Notes: generated by a model not told the origin, from the sequence alone. 10,275 bases of DNA from Bacillota bacterium (GCA_009786175.1 WQTQ01000143.1:1-10275), one strand, 5' to 3'; counted from the first letter of the stretch, positions 1 through 6,212 are shown. A program made the numbers and translations.

Positions 1-551
1 CCTTCATTATAGATTGTAACGCAGCAAATACCCACAATTTTACCATTTTCCCGCTGTACGATAATTTTATTTTCTTCCAGCCATTCCTTGTACCATTCGG
101 CAGGTGCCCCTTCAAAGCCCCTTGACTGGAGCATACACTTTTTAGGGATTTCCGCCGCTTCTTTGTATTCTTCCGGTTTCAAATAATCTATTTCGCTTAT
201 GTCGTTTACAGATATTTTTGTGTTTTTCAAGTCCGCATTCCAAAAATCTACATACTCGCCCCACTCTGTAAAGCCAAGGTTTTCAAGCTGCTTTTTATAT
301 TCCTTTGGTACAAAGTACAACTTAAATTCGCCCTGCGTTTTGGATAACGCATCAAGTACCAATTGGAAATTATCTGTGGCAAAGTGAAGCAGTGTGGGCG
401 TTTGACTTTTGTCCTGCAGTAAAGTAAGTTCGTTGGAACTATGCAAAATGTCGGCGTTTTTGCAGTCGTCGTAGTCGATGTATTGCATTGACGAATACTT
501 ATGTTTGCGTGCTTTTTCAACCAATTCGTTAAATAAGCTCTGTGTTATCAT
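1..551 (-). CDS. GNAT-type N-acetyltransferase, 3' end missing (cut by window start)
   Basis: The reading frame is open from the ATG at 551 to the window edge, giving 183 residues without a stop. The start is fixed by an ATGA overlap with the stop of the upstream GNAT-fusion gene and by GGGGAGAG a few bases upstream. The first roughly 95 residues are an acidic and aromatic N-terminal part ending near FTEWGEYVDFWNADL. The GNAT fold seems to start near KISVNDISEIDYLKPEE. The last visible part, ENGKIVGICCVTIYNEG, resembles the beta2-beta3 strands of GNAT enzymes, so the acetyl-CoA-binding motif A should lie just outside the window. This would be an acetyl-CoA-dependent N-acetyltransferase with an unknown substrate. 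It is the last visible gene of the rsgA operon and is probably translationally coupled. The family call rests on fold-level resemblance only. Confidence 0.65.
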   Translation of the reverse strand, partial: MITQSLFNELVEKARKHKYSSMQYIDYDDCKNADILHSSNELTLLQDKSQTPTLLHFATDNFQLVLDALSKTQGEFKLYFVPKEYKKQLENLGFTEWGEYVDFWNADLKNTKISVNDISEIDYLKPEEYKEAAEIPKKCMLQSRGFEGAPAEWYKEWLEENKIIVQRENGKIVGICCVTIYNE

Positions 552-1891
552 TTTTTCTCTCCCCATTTTACGGAATTTTCCTGCATTACCGTGCGGATTG
601 TTTCAATTGCGACGGAGTCTATGCCTCCAATGGCGCGCGTTTCCCGCTCACTTTTTGTGGATAGCCTGTTAAGTGTTTTACAGCCGGTTTCCTCGATGGC
701 CTTGCGCGCGGCAGGCTGTAAACGTTCCAGCAAAACGTCAATTAACACCGGAACATGGTATGGCTTTGGCGGAAATTTTTTATCAAATTCTTGTGCATCT
801 TCCATGGTTAACGCGTCGTAAATTGGATCAATGTAGTACTTGCCGCTAATCCCGTCAAAGGCACCGTCATACAGCGGGTATGCCATAAACGGGTCAAAAT
901 TCGCGCCGTCGGCAGTTGTAATGCCAAACTCCGCAGCACGCCGAAAGCCCACCCGCGGGTAATAATCCGGGTGTCCGAAGATGAGAACCCCTTTGTAGCC
1001 AAGTTCCTTCGCCACTTTAAAAGAGTAGTTCATTAACGCCTTGCCTATTCCCTTACTTTGGTATTGCGGGTGTACAGAAAGGGGCCCAAAAGTAAGTGTT
1101 TCGTGTTCCGTGCCGCATTCGCTTACAATTTTACTGACGGTGTAAAGTATATACCCGGCAATTTTTCCGTTCAGTTCGGCAACTAAAGTAAGCTGTGGTA
1201 CAAAAGAAACTGCACCCCGAAGCCTGTGTACAAGCAATGGTACGTCAGAAGCTTGGGGCTTCGGCTCCCAATTGTTGCACCAGTGGGCGTCCCGGGTTAA
1301 TTCTTCCACGGTGTAGTGGTCTGTGGGGCGTTCCTGACGGATGTGGATGTAATCCAGCGGCTCTTTTGCACGGGCAAGCCAGTCCTCTTTTGTCAGCTCA
1401 TATTCTACGGATGACTGCCATTGGCCCAATTGGTCTTGCCACGCTTTTTCAATTTTTTTCGTAATTTTGAAGCCCAGCTTGTTCTCGTAAACATGCTGTG
1501 CGCGTTTATTTTCAGCGTTTGTGTCCAACCAGATTTTTTCATAGCCGTAGTATGTGAACAGTGCATCTATGAACATGGAAAGAAGGGTTGTTCCCAGGCC
1601 CTTTTCCCGGTAGGAAAAGTCGCATATTTTTATGCCTATTCCGGCTGTGATGCTGTCATTTCTGCCATAACTCATTTCGCCAATTGACTTGCCGTTAACT
1701 TCGATTATGTGCAGGCGATCTTCGTCATCGTTGTCCGCAATGTTTTTGCGCACTTCCTCTACCGTTGTGTTAACACCGTTGGGGAAACCTGCGTGGGCCA
1801 TTACGCGCCCGTCGTTCCACCAGTCGCAAAGCTGCTGTGCATCACTTGTCATCGCGTTGCGTATTGTTAAATTGCCTTTTACTAAGTTCAT
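548..1891 (-). CDS. Tandem GNAT acetyltransferase fusion with helix-hairpin-helix-like C-terminus
   Basis: This 447-residue protein has three parts. Residues 1-165 are a RimJ/RimL-like GNAT domain with the acetyl-CoA loop REKGLGTTLL at 95-104 and the closing NKRAQHVYENKLGF. Residues 180-375 are a second, YhbS-like GNAT domain, with FGPLSVHPQYQSKGIGKALM at 268-287 and the family's characteristic GHPDYYPRVGFRRA at 306-319. Residues about 386-437 form a helical tail with the pattern LLERLQPAARKAIEETGCKT then KSERETRAIGGID. This recalls the helix-hairpin-helix of the RNA polymerase alpha C-terminal domain. The start ATG overlaps the kinase stop as ATGA and has GAGGAG seven bases upstream. Both GNAT halves keep a Gly-rich cofactor loop, so both may bind acetyl-CoA. 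The substrate is unknown. Domain calls are confident, the tail assignment is tentative. Confidence 0.88.
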   Translation of the reverse strand: MNLVKGNLTIRNAMTSDAQQLCDWWNDGRVMAHAGFPNGVNTTVEEVRKNIADNDDEDRLHIIEVNGKSIGEMSYGRNDSITAGIGIKICDFSYREKGLGTTLLSMFIDALFTYYGYEKIWLDTNAENKRAQHVYENKLGFKITKKIEKAWQDQLGQWQSSVEYELTKEDWLARAKEPLDYIHIRQERPTDHYTVEELTRDAHWCNNWEPKPQASDVPLLVHRLRGAVSFVPQLTLVAELNGKIAGYILYTVSKIVSECGTEHETLTFGPLSVHPQYQSKGIGKALMNYSFKVAKELGYKGVLIFGHPDYYPRVGFRRAAEFGITTADGANFDPFMAYPLYDGAFDGISGKYYIDPIYDALTMEDAQEFDKKFPPKPYHVPVLIDVLLERLQPAARKAIEETGCKTLNRLSTKSERETRAIGGIDSVAIETIRTVMQENSVKWGEKK

Positions 1892-2889
1892 TGTGTATTC
1901 TCCTCGTTTTCAAGTTTCTCAACCAACTGTGCAGATAAAATATCCACATTTTCGTACAACCAGTCCATTAAGGTGTCGCTAAGCCTTGCAATTTGCAGAT
2001 AATCATCTGATAAGCTGTCATATGGCGGGATAAATTGACAAAAACACAAATAGCGATATGTGAAATACGGCATCATTTTTACATCGTAGCTGCTTAGGCC
2101 GGTGTATTTCATATATTCCAGTAGAAACGGCCAAAACCTTGTAATGTCGATTATGCCGGTTTTACAAACCGGGTCTGCATAGGTAAACGCAATCATAACC
2201 TCGAAACAAGCGGGCGCATGTCCGCCGCTGTCCCAGTCAATTACAAAAAGCTCCCCATCCCGGAGAATTACCTGGTTAATGTAGTAATCCCCATGGGAAT
2301 TTACGTGTGTGAGTTTACCCGGGTCGATGTTAAAGGCCGCTACCCGCCGGATGTGCTGTAACCGCCGGTTTAAAGCCGCTGCAAGAGAAAGGTCCCCCGT
2401 TTCCTGCGCATGTATAATTTTTTCACCTATGGTTTTTTCGTGATCTTCCACCGGCTGCATTGATGTAAGCCACTTAGGCCAATTGTAGTAGGCCGTGGGC
2501 GGTAGTTTGTAATCCTTCAAAACCTTTTGAATTTGCCCCAGAGTTTGCACATATTTTAACATAAGCCAATCCGGTGCTGTGTTTAATGGAAGCTGCTGCC
2601 CGTGTATAAATTCCTGCAAGGTGTATTGGTAATATTCGTCGTAAAATGCGTATTTTCCGTCTGTGGTTTGAAAGAATCTGGCAACTTTAATGCCATTGTT
2701 GTGAAGATACTCTGCCAGTAAACCGCCGCTTTCCCCATGGCCGTTGTGTCCGGTTCTTTTTAGTACATATTTACTGCACTTGGTGGAAACTAAGTAGGTT
2801 ACAGACCCGGAATGGTTAACAAGCAGTTCAATTTTTTCCGCTTCAATGCCGAAGTTGTTTTTTACAACATGCATACATGTTTCGTCCAT
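1888..2889 (-). CDS. CotS/aminoglycoside-phosphotransferase-like kinase
   Basis: The protein is 333 residues with the small-molecule kinase fold shared by APH, choline kinase and the spore-coat kinase-like CotS group. Visible elements are a nucleotide loop HSGSVTYLV (26-34), a probable ATP-binding lysine in YVLKR (K44), the catalytic loop HGDYYINQ (H199, D201, N205) and the metal-binding VIDWDSG (D218). All key residues are present, so it is probably active, phosphorylating a hydroxyl on an unknown small molecule. I start it at the ATG at 2889 because AAGGAG sits seven bases upstream. An in-frame ATG at 2913 has only a weak site. Its 3' end overlaps the next gene as ATGA. The context with acetyltransferases and a methyltransferase invites an antibiotic-modification reading, but CotS-type kinases are common in spore formers and nothing here shows resistance. 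Confidence 0.82.
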   Translation of the reverse strand: MDETCMHVVKNNFGIEAEKIELLVNHSGSVTYLVSTKCSKYVLKRTGHNGHGESGGLLAEYLHNNGIKVARFFQTTDGKYAFYDEYYQYTLQEFIHGQQLPLNTAPDWLMLKYVQTLGQIQKVLKDYKLPPTAYYNWPKWLTSMQPVEDHEKTIGEKIIHAQETGDLSLAAALNRRLQHIRRVAAFNIDPGKLTHVNSHGDYYINQVILRDGELFVIDWDSGGHAPACFEVMIAFTYADPVCKTGIIDITRFWPFLLEYMKYTGLSSYDVKMMPYFTYRYLCFCQFIPPYDSLSDDYLQIARLSDTLMDWLYENVDILSAQLVEKLENEENTQ

Positions 2890-2893
2890 TTGG

Positions 2894-3055
2894 TCACTCC
2901 TTGTACACGTCATTTTTTATCTCGTTAGCCACCCGGTTTAGCACCTATTCCCTTAGTTCGTCATCACTTACGCTATGGGTCCAGTCATCTTCCGTGTCGT
3001 ATTTTCTTATATCGCTAACCAGCACGGGGATTAAAGCCCTCTTAGCCGCAAATCT
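2894..3055 (-). pseudogene. Possible broken coding remnant with an in-frame amber codon
   Basis: The spacer between methyltransferase and kinase contains a protein-like frame. Read from 3055 it gives 36 sense codons, including the segments ALIPVLVSDIRKYDTEDDW and THSVSDDELRE. It stops at TAG (2947-2945), then continues in the same frame for 16 more codons, VLNRVANEIKNDVYKE, to TGA (2896-2894). That TGA is five bases from the kinase ATG, and the last codons carry the kinase ribosome binding site, as at a normal operon junction. No ATG begins the frame; GTG at 3025 is possible. It is the exact -1 frame of the methyltransferase and is entered at an A7 run. I read it as the decayed 3' end of a lost gene or of a longer methyltransferase. 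I do not recognise the family. Confidence 0.35.
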
Positions 3056-3819
3056 TTTTTTGTGGCAACCATGCGAATAAACCCAATATATTCACCGTTA
3101 TCCCGCTCTAAAATTTCAATGTCTGCCTTGTGCGACTCCATGTCTTGTTGAGTTTTTGCTTCACCAAGCAGCACCTTATCCCAACGGGCCCACAAGCTGC
3201 AGCCGTCCGGCAAATAGTCCGCATGTTTAATATCCACAAGCCCGGAACCGTCCCATAGGCTTTTCCACCAGGGTAAGGTTTGCCACGTACACGAACCATC
3301 GTCAAACATGCTCATATACTCCGGTTTGCCGCCTGAAATATCCCGCGTATACCCGGGAATAATTATGCCTACCTGCCCACCGGGGCGTAAGAATTGCAGT
3401 AAATATTCCAGGTATCCCGTCTCTGCGCCAAAGTAGAAATACGCGTTTACACAGATAATCACGTCAAAATAGCCTTTGGCAAATGGTAAATTTCGGGCAT
3501 CGGCTTTTATGGGAGTTACCAAGTGCTCAACAGCAAATTTTTTGGCATTACCCCATCTGCTTTCCGGGGAAGTCCACCCTTCCCATTCGTCAAAATCTAC
3601 CGCGCAAACCCTCACGTTAAATTCGTTCGCAAGGAAAACGCTTGTCATTCCCTTACCACTGCCAAGGTCAAGCACCCGCATACCGGGTTTTAAGTCCATG
3701 GATTGTGCTAAAAATTCCGTCATCCACAATGGGTGCGGCCCCATTTGGTTGTCATGTATCCACTGAAAATCATATTTATTTGAGCGGGGAAAATCCTTGT
3801 TATATAAAGTGCCTGTCAT
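3031..3819 (-). CDS. Class I SAM-dependent methyltransferase
   Basis: The protein is 262 residues with a Rossmann-type methyltransferase fold. Motif I, VLDLGSGKG, is at 49-57. The acidic motif II lies in CAVDFDEW (D75, D77). DARNLPF is at 107-113, FDVIICVNAYFYF at 118-130 and LRPGGQVGI at 144-152. The N-terminal part (MGPHPLWMTEFLAQSMDLKPGMR) and the Trp-rich insert near 180-215 are typical of small-molecule methyltransferases in Clostridia. The acceptor is unknown. I place the start at 3819: the ATG overlaps the rsgA stop as ATGA and AAAGGA precedes it by eight bases. An ATG 47 codons upstream would lie inside rsgA and is not credible. The C-terminus is odd: an A7 run at 3061-3055 sits in slippery phase, and the -1 frame stays open for 36 codons beyond it. 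Confidence 0.85.
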   Translation of the reverse strand: MTGTLYNKDFPRSNKYDFQWIHDNQMGPHPLWMTEFLAQSMDLKPGMRVLDLGSGKGMTSVFLANEFNVRVCAVDFDEWEGWTSPESRWGNAKKFAVEHLVTPIKADARNLPFAKGYFDVIICVNAYFYFGAETGYLEYLLQFLRPGGQVGIIIPGYTRDISGGKPEYMSMFDDGSCTWQTLPWWKSLWDGSGLVDIKHADYLPDGCSLWARWDKVLLGEAKTQQDMESHKADIEILERDNGEYIGFIRMVATKKDLRLRGL

Positions 3820-4904
3820 CTCTTTTTTCCTTTCGTATTTGTCTTGTTTTTGCGTGAATGCATAGTCCGTTGTTTCCATAAAGCTGTCTGCTCCCGCATG
3901 TACCCCACTTTGTCGTCTACAAATCGGTTTTCGCGTTTTTGAGTAAGGTATCTTTCCCATTGCTCTTTCAGCAGTGTGCCGTCTTCAATGGCGGCCTTTA
4001 CGGCACAGCCGGGTTCGGTTTCGTGGCGGCAGTTGGAAAATTTGCAATTTGAAAAAAGTTCCTCTATATCGGAAAATACTGCTTTTATCCCCTCTTCCGC
4101 ATCGTAAAGCCCAAGTTCGCGCATACCCGGTGTGTCAATTACCATCGCGCCGCCGGGCAGCATAAAAAGCTGCCGGTGAGTGGTGGTATGGCTGCCCTTA
4201 GATTCGTCTTCTTTGCGCGTTTCCCGCACTGTCATAATGTCTTCGCCCACAAGGGTATTAAGCAAGCTTGACTTACCGACGCCGGACATGCCCAGGAATA
4301 CAACGGTTCTGGCCGGTTGAAAGTACTCCCCAAGTGCGTCAAGCCCAAACCCCGTATGGCTGGAAATTGCGTGTACCGGCACGCCGGGCATGGCTTTTTC
4401 TACTTCATTAACTTGCGGGGTGAAGTCGTCTACTAAGTCCGCTTTAGTTAAAATTACAACCGGACGGCCACCGCTTCGTTGAGCCTGTGTCAAGTAGCGC
4501 ATTATCCGGTTTACACGAAAGTCTCGGTTCAAAGATGTGACTATAAAAACATAGTCGAAATTTACCGCTACCAGCTGCTCGTGGATAGTTTTTACATGCC
4601 CTACTCCGTGTCCTAAAAAATCTGCCCGGGAGAACTTTGAGTACCGCGGCAATATTTCTGCAATTAGAGAAACGCCTGTTTCATTGTATTGCAGCAATAC
4701 AAAATCCCCAACGCATGGCAAGTCGTCACGTATTTGGGCATTGTGGTAGAACGAACCTTTTAGCATGGCGGTTACCTCGCCGCGCTCTGTAATAACCGTG
4801 TATCGCTCCCGCTGCAGTTCGGTTATCCTGCCGGGGATAAGACCCGCAGTTGGCGGGGTTGTTTCTGTGTAGCCATAATCTTTCAAATTTACAATTGTTG
4901 TCAT
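3816..4904 (-). CDS. rsgA: Ribosome small-subunit-dependent GTPase A (RsgA/YjeQ)
   Basis: The protein is 362 residues with the circularly permuted GTPase order that identifies RsgA: an N-terminal OB-fold (about 20-95), G4 LTKADL (152-157), G5 SSHTG (181-185), the P-loop GMSGVGKSS (205-213), the G2 threonines at 240-242, and G3 DTPGM (257-261). The zinc-binding C-terminal site follows, with C287, C292, H294 and C300. RsgA acts in the cytoplasm as a late 30S assembly factor and checkpoint. At 362 residues it is longer than the compact Bacillus form, with an N-terminal extension and a Lys/Arg-rich C-terminal tail that may contact rRNA. AAAGGAG precedes the ATG by seven bases. It heads the operon ending at the window start. 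No clear promoter lies between its start and the terminator at 5011-5060, so expression may depend on read-through. Confidence 0.95.
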   Translation of the reverse strand: MTTIVNLKDYGYTETTPPTAGLIPGRITELQRERYTVITERGEVTAMLKGSFYHNAQIRDDLPCVGDFVLLQYNETGVSLIAEILPRYSKFSRADFLGHGVGHVKTIHEQLVAVNFDYVFIVTSLNRDFRVNRIMRYLTQAQRSGGRPVVILTKADLVDDFTPQVNEVEKAMPGVPVHAISSHTGFGLDALGEYFQPARTVVFLGMSGVGKSSLLNTLVGEDIMTVRETRKEDESKGSHTTTHRQLFMLPGGAMVIDTPGMRELGLYDAEEGIKAVFSDIEELFSNCKFSNCRHETEPGCAVKAAIEDGTLLKEQWERYLTQKRENRFVDDKVGYMREQTALWKQRTMHSRKNKTNTKGKKR

Positions 4905-4910
4905 TAAAAT

Positions 4911-4940
4911 CTCCTTTTTAATAGGGCTCTGCCCTCTTGC
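4911..4940 (-). repeat. Copy 1 of a 30-base SD-containing repeat (rsgA leader)
   Basis: This stretch matches 8700-8729 at 27 of 30 positions. Read on the minus strand it is a GGGC-AGA-GCCC hairpin (4924-4934), then ATT, then AAAAGGAG, which is the rsgA ribosome binding site. The second copy occupies the same position in front of the unrelated HTH gene. Confidence 0.8.
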
Positions 4941-4945
4941 ATCTC

Positions 4946-4991
4946 ACACATTTGCAATGCAAATGTGTTCGCATAAGCTACGCTTCGCGTA
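4946..4991 (-). repeat. Small hairpins in the rsgA leader
   Basis: Two short hairpins with three-base loops follow the 30-base repeat. The first is a perfect 10-bp stem, ACACATTTGC (4946-4955) with GCAAATGTGT (4959-4968). The second is TACGC (4979-4983) with GCGTA (4987-4991). They resemble in form, but not in sequence, the hairpin array in front of the HTH gene. Confidence 0.7.
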
Positions 4992-5010
4992 ACTATTTGA
5001 AATTCAGTAC

Positions 5011-5060
5011 AAAAAAAGCCATAGATAAGCAGCCTTTACAAAGCGTGCTTATCCATGGCC
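5011..5060 (-). terminator. Strong intrinsic terminator upstream of rsgA
   Basis: A 14-bp stem pairs 5046-5059 with 5018-5031 and includes one G-U pair. An inner stem lies in the loop. On the minus strand the hairpin is followed by seven T residues (5017-5011). It lies about 105 bases upstream of the rsgA start and downstream of a first terminator, so it would block transcription entering rsgA unless it is bypassed. Confidence 0.9.
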
Positions 5061-5065
5061 GGGGC

Positions 5066-5092
5066 AATAAAAAATACGACCTGATGTCGTAT
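5066..5092 (-). terminator. Intrinsic terminator ending the candidate ncRNA
   Basis: A perfect 7-bp stem, ATACGAC/GTCGTAT (5092-5086 with 5080-5074), has a 5-base loop and is followed on the minus strand by six T residues. It fits the 3' end of the transcript started by the promoter at 5347-5376. It may also catch read-through from the phosphatase operon. Confidence 0.88.
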
Positions 5093-5257
5093 AAGCCGGG
5101 CTCATTATAGGCAATTAAATTGCCACAGAGCAGTTATTCACGAAAGGTTACTAAGGATTGGCATTTTACAGGAATTACAACATTAGCCCTATTGTGTTTG
5201 TCCAACACAAATAGAAGCCTGCATATTTCACGAAATGCCCATATGAAGTTTTAAGCG

Positions 5258-5293
5258 TCACCCACCATTACACTTGTATTTGCACGCACACAC
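5258..5293 (-). CDS. Possible 11-codon Cys-rich leader peptide inside the ncRNA candidate
   Basis: AAAGGAG (5305-5299) stands five bases before a GTG codon at 5293. The frame reads (M)CACKYKCNGG and ends at TGA (5260-5258). The spacing is ideal and three of eleven residues are cysteine. The ribosome binding site overlaps the long-range helix strand 5307-5300. Against it: the start is GTG, the peptide is tiny, and the GAAAGG/AAAGGA purine runs may be only structural. Confidence 0.25.
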   Translation of the reverse strand: MCACKYKCNGG

Positions 5294-5346
5294 TTCATCT
5301 CCTTTAGCCTTTCGGCATTTTTTCCCTAAATCTAAGGGTTGTGGCA

Positions 5347-5376
5347 ATTGTAAGCCCGGTTTTGCAAATTTGTCAA
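5347..5376 (-). promoter_or_regulatory. Sigma-A-type promoter for the ncRNA/leader
   Basis: On the minus strand a perfect -35 TTGACA (5376-5371) is followed by an 18-bp spacer and a -10 TACAAT (5352-5347, 5 of 6). The predicted start is A5340. It lies just after the phosphatase stop codon. A 9-base inverted copy of the -10/start region (5340-5348) occurs at 5119-5127. Confidence 0.8.
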
Positions 5377-5416
5377 CAGAAAGTTTAATTATAATCAAAT
5401 TTTCCTATTTACCTAT

Positions 5417-6211
5417 TTATCTACATATCTGCTTCTTCATCTCCCCAACATTCTCAAAAATATACGTAGGCACATAAGGGCTGTTTGACAAATCCTCTTT
5501 TTTTGTCTCGCCGCTTAGTACAAGGGCTGTGTCTATCCCCGCGTTAATACCGCAAGCAATGTCTGTATACAGCCTGTCTCCTACAATTATGGCATCCTCT
5601 TTTTGCATTCCCGTCCGGTCCAACGCCCAATAAACCATTTCCGGGTTAGGCTTGCCAAAAAATTTCGGTTCACGTCCTGTGGCGTTTGTCAACATAATGC
5701 TTACAGAACCGCAGTCCGGCACATATCCGTATTCCGTTGGGCATACCAAATCCGGGTTTGCGGCAATATAATCCACACCACACCCCAGTAAAATACAGGC
5801 ATCATCCAATTTCTTAAAAGTTAATTCCGTATCAAAGCCCATAACCAAACAAACAATACCGTCTTCAAGATTATCGGTTATACTTAGCCCTGCCACCGTC
5901 AGTTCTTCCCGGAAAGCCGTCGTGCCAAAGGCATATATTTTATTTTTTCTGTGTTTCTCAAGTAAAAATTTGGCCACTACCTGTGTAGGCGTAATGATAT
6001 CTTGATTGGTGGCATCTATGCCCATGGATGCCAGTTTTTCAACATATCTGCCAACATCTTTTGACGTATTGTTTGTTAGAAAAATATAATTACCGCCACA
6101 CTTTTTTATGCCTTCAAGAAACACCTTAGTTTCCGGGAATAAATTGTTCCCCAGGTAAAGGGTGCCGTCCATATCAAGTAAAAATAATTTTTTATGTTTA
6201 ATTTCCCCCAC
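5417..6211 (-). CDS. NagD-type HAD-IIA sugar/nitrophenyl phosphatase
   Basis: The protein is about 264 residues and belongs to HAD superfamily subclass IIA (NagD/AraL/4-nitrophenylphosphatase group). HAD motif 1 is LLDMDGTLYLGNN, with nucleophile D13 and D15. Motif 2 is FLTNNTS (44-50), the motif 3 lysine is in GKPNP (K187), and motif 4 is VGDRLYTDIACG (D212, D217). The full catalytic set is present, so it should be a Mg-dependent cytosolic phosphatase, possibly on sugar phosphates or aromatic phosphates. The start is not ATG. GTG at 6211 lies ten bases after AAGGAG and one base after the upstream stop. TTG at 6220 is also in frame but is only one base from that site. It is probably translationally coupled to the double-GNAT gene. 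No hairpin terminator directly follows its stop. Confidence 0.9.
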   Translation of the reverse strand: MGEIKHKKLFLLDMDGTLYLGNNLFPETKVFLEGIKKCGGNYIFLTNNTSKDVGRYVEKLASMGIDATNQDIITPTQVVAKFLLEKHRKNKIYAFGTTAFREELTVAGLSITDNLEDGIVCLVMGFDTELTFKKLDDACILLGCGVDYIAANPDLVCPTEYGYVPDCGSVSIMLTNATGREPKFFGKPNPEMVYWALDRTGMQKEDAIIVGDRLYTDIACGINAGIDTALVLSGETKKEDLSNSPYVPTYIFENVGEMKKQICR

Positions 6212-6212
6212 T

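Larger units (their letters stand above)
5066..5340 (-). ncRNA. Candidate structured non-coding RNA or regulatory leader, family not recognised
   Basis: This is the core of a 510-base stretch (4905-5416) without a conventional gene. A promoter predicts a start near A5340, and an intrinsic terminator ends at 5066, giving about 275 nt. A long-range helix joins 5314-5308 to 5147-5141 (CGAAAGG/CCTTTCG, 7 bp). It continues, across a 3-base bulge, as 5307-5300 with 5157-5151 (CTAAAGGA/TCCTTAG, one bulged A). Inside lie three hairpins: 5298-5292 with 5249-5243 (ATGAAGT/ACTTCAT), 5238-5221 (GCATTT with AAATATGC), and 5214-5204 with 5198-5189 (a 10-bp stem with one bulge). A further GGCAAT/ATTGCC hairpin (5124-5110) lies outside, just before the terminator. 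I find no match to tmRNA, SRP RNA, RNase P, 6S, T-box or common riboswitch consensus motifs I know. Rarer classes, such as raiA, cannot be excluded. Confidence 0.6.

Noticed and set aside
2890..2913. Eight-codon longer start for the kinase at 2913
   Set aside because: Only a weak GAGAT precedes it; the ATG at 2889 has AAGGAG at ideal spacing.
3820..3960. 47-codon N-terminal extension of the methyltransferase
   Set aside because: It lies wholly inside rsgA in another frame and lacks a ribosome binding site, whereas 3819 has one and an ATGA junction.
5066..5340. T-box or known metabolite riboswitch
   Set aside because: I could not find the T-box core or the conserved cores of the SAM, TPP, FMN, cobalamin, lysine, glycine, purine, c-di-GMP, c-di-AMP, M-box or THF classes; memory-based comparison only.
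5274..5477. 67-codon plus-strand frame across the ncRNA promoter and the phosphatase 3' end
   Set aside because: It overlaps the promoter and the structured element on the other strand, has low-complexity hydrophobic content and no good ribosome binding site.
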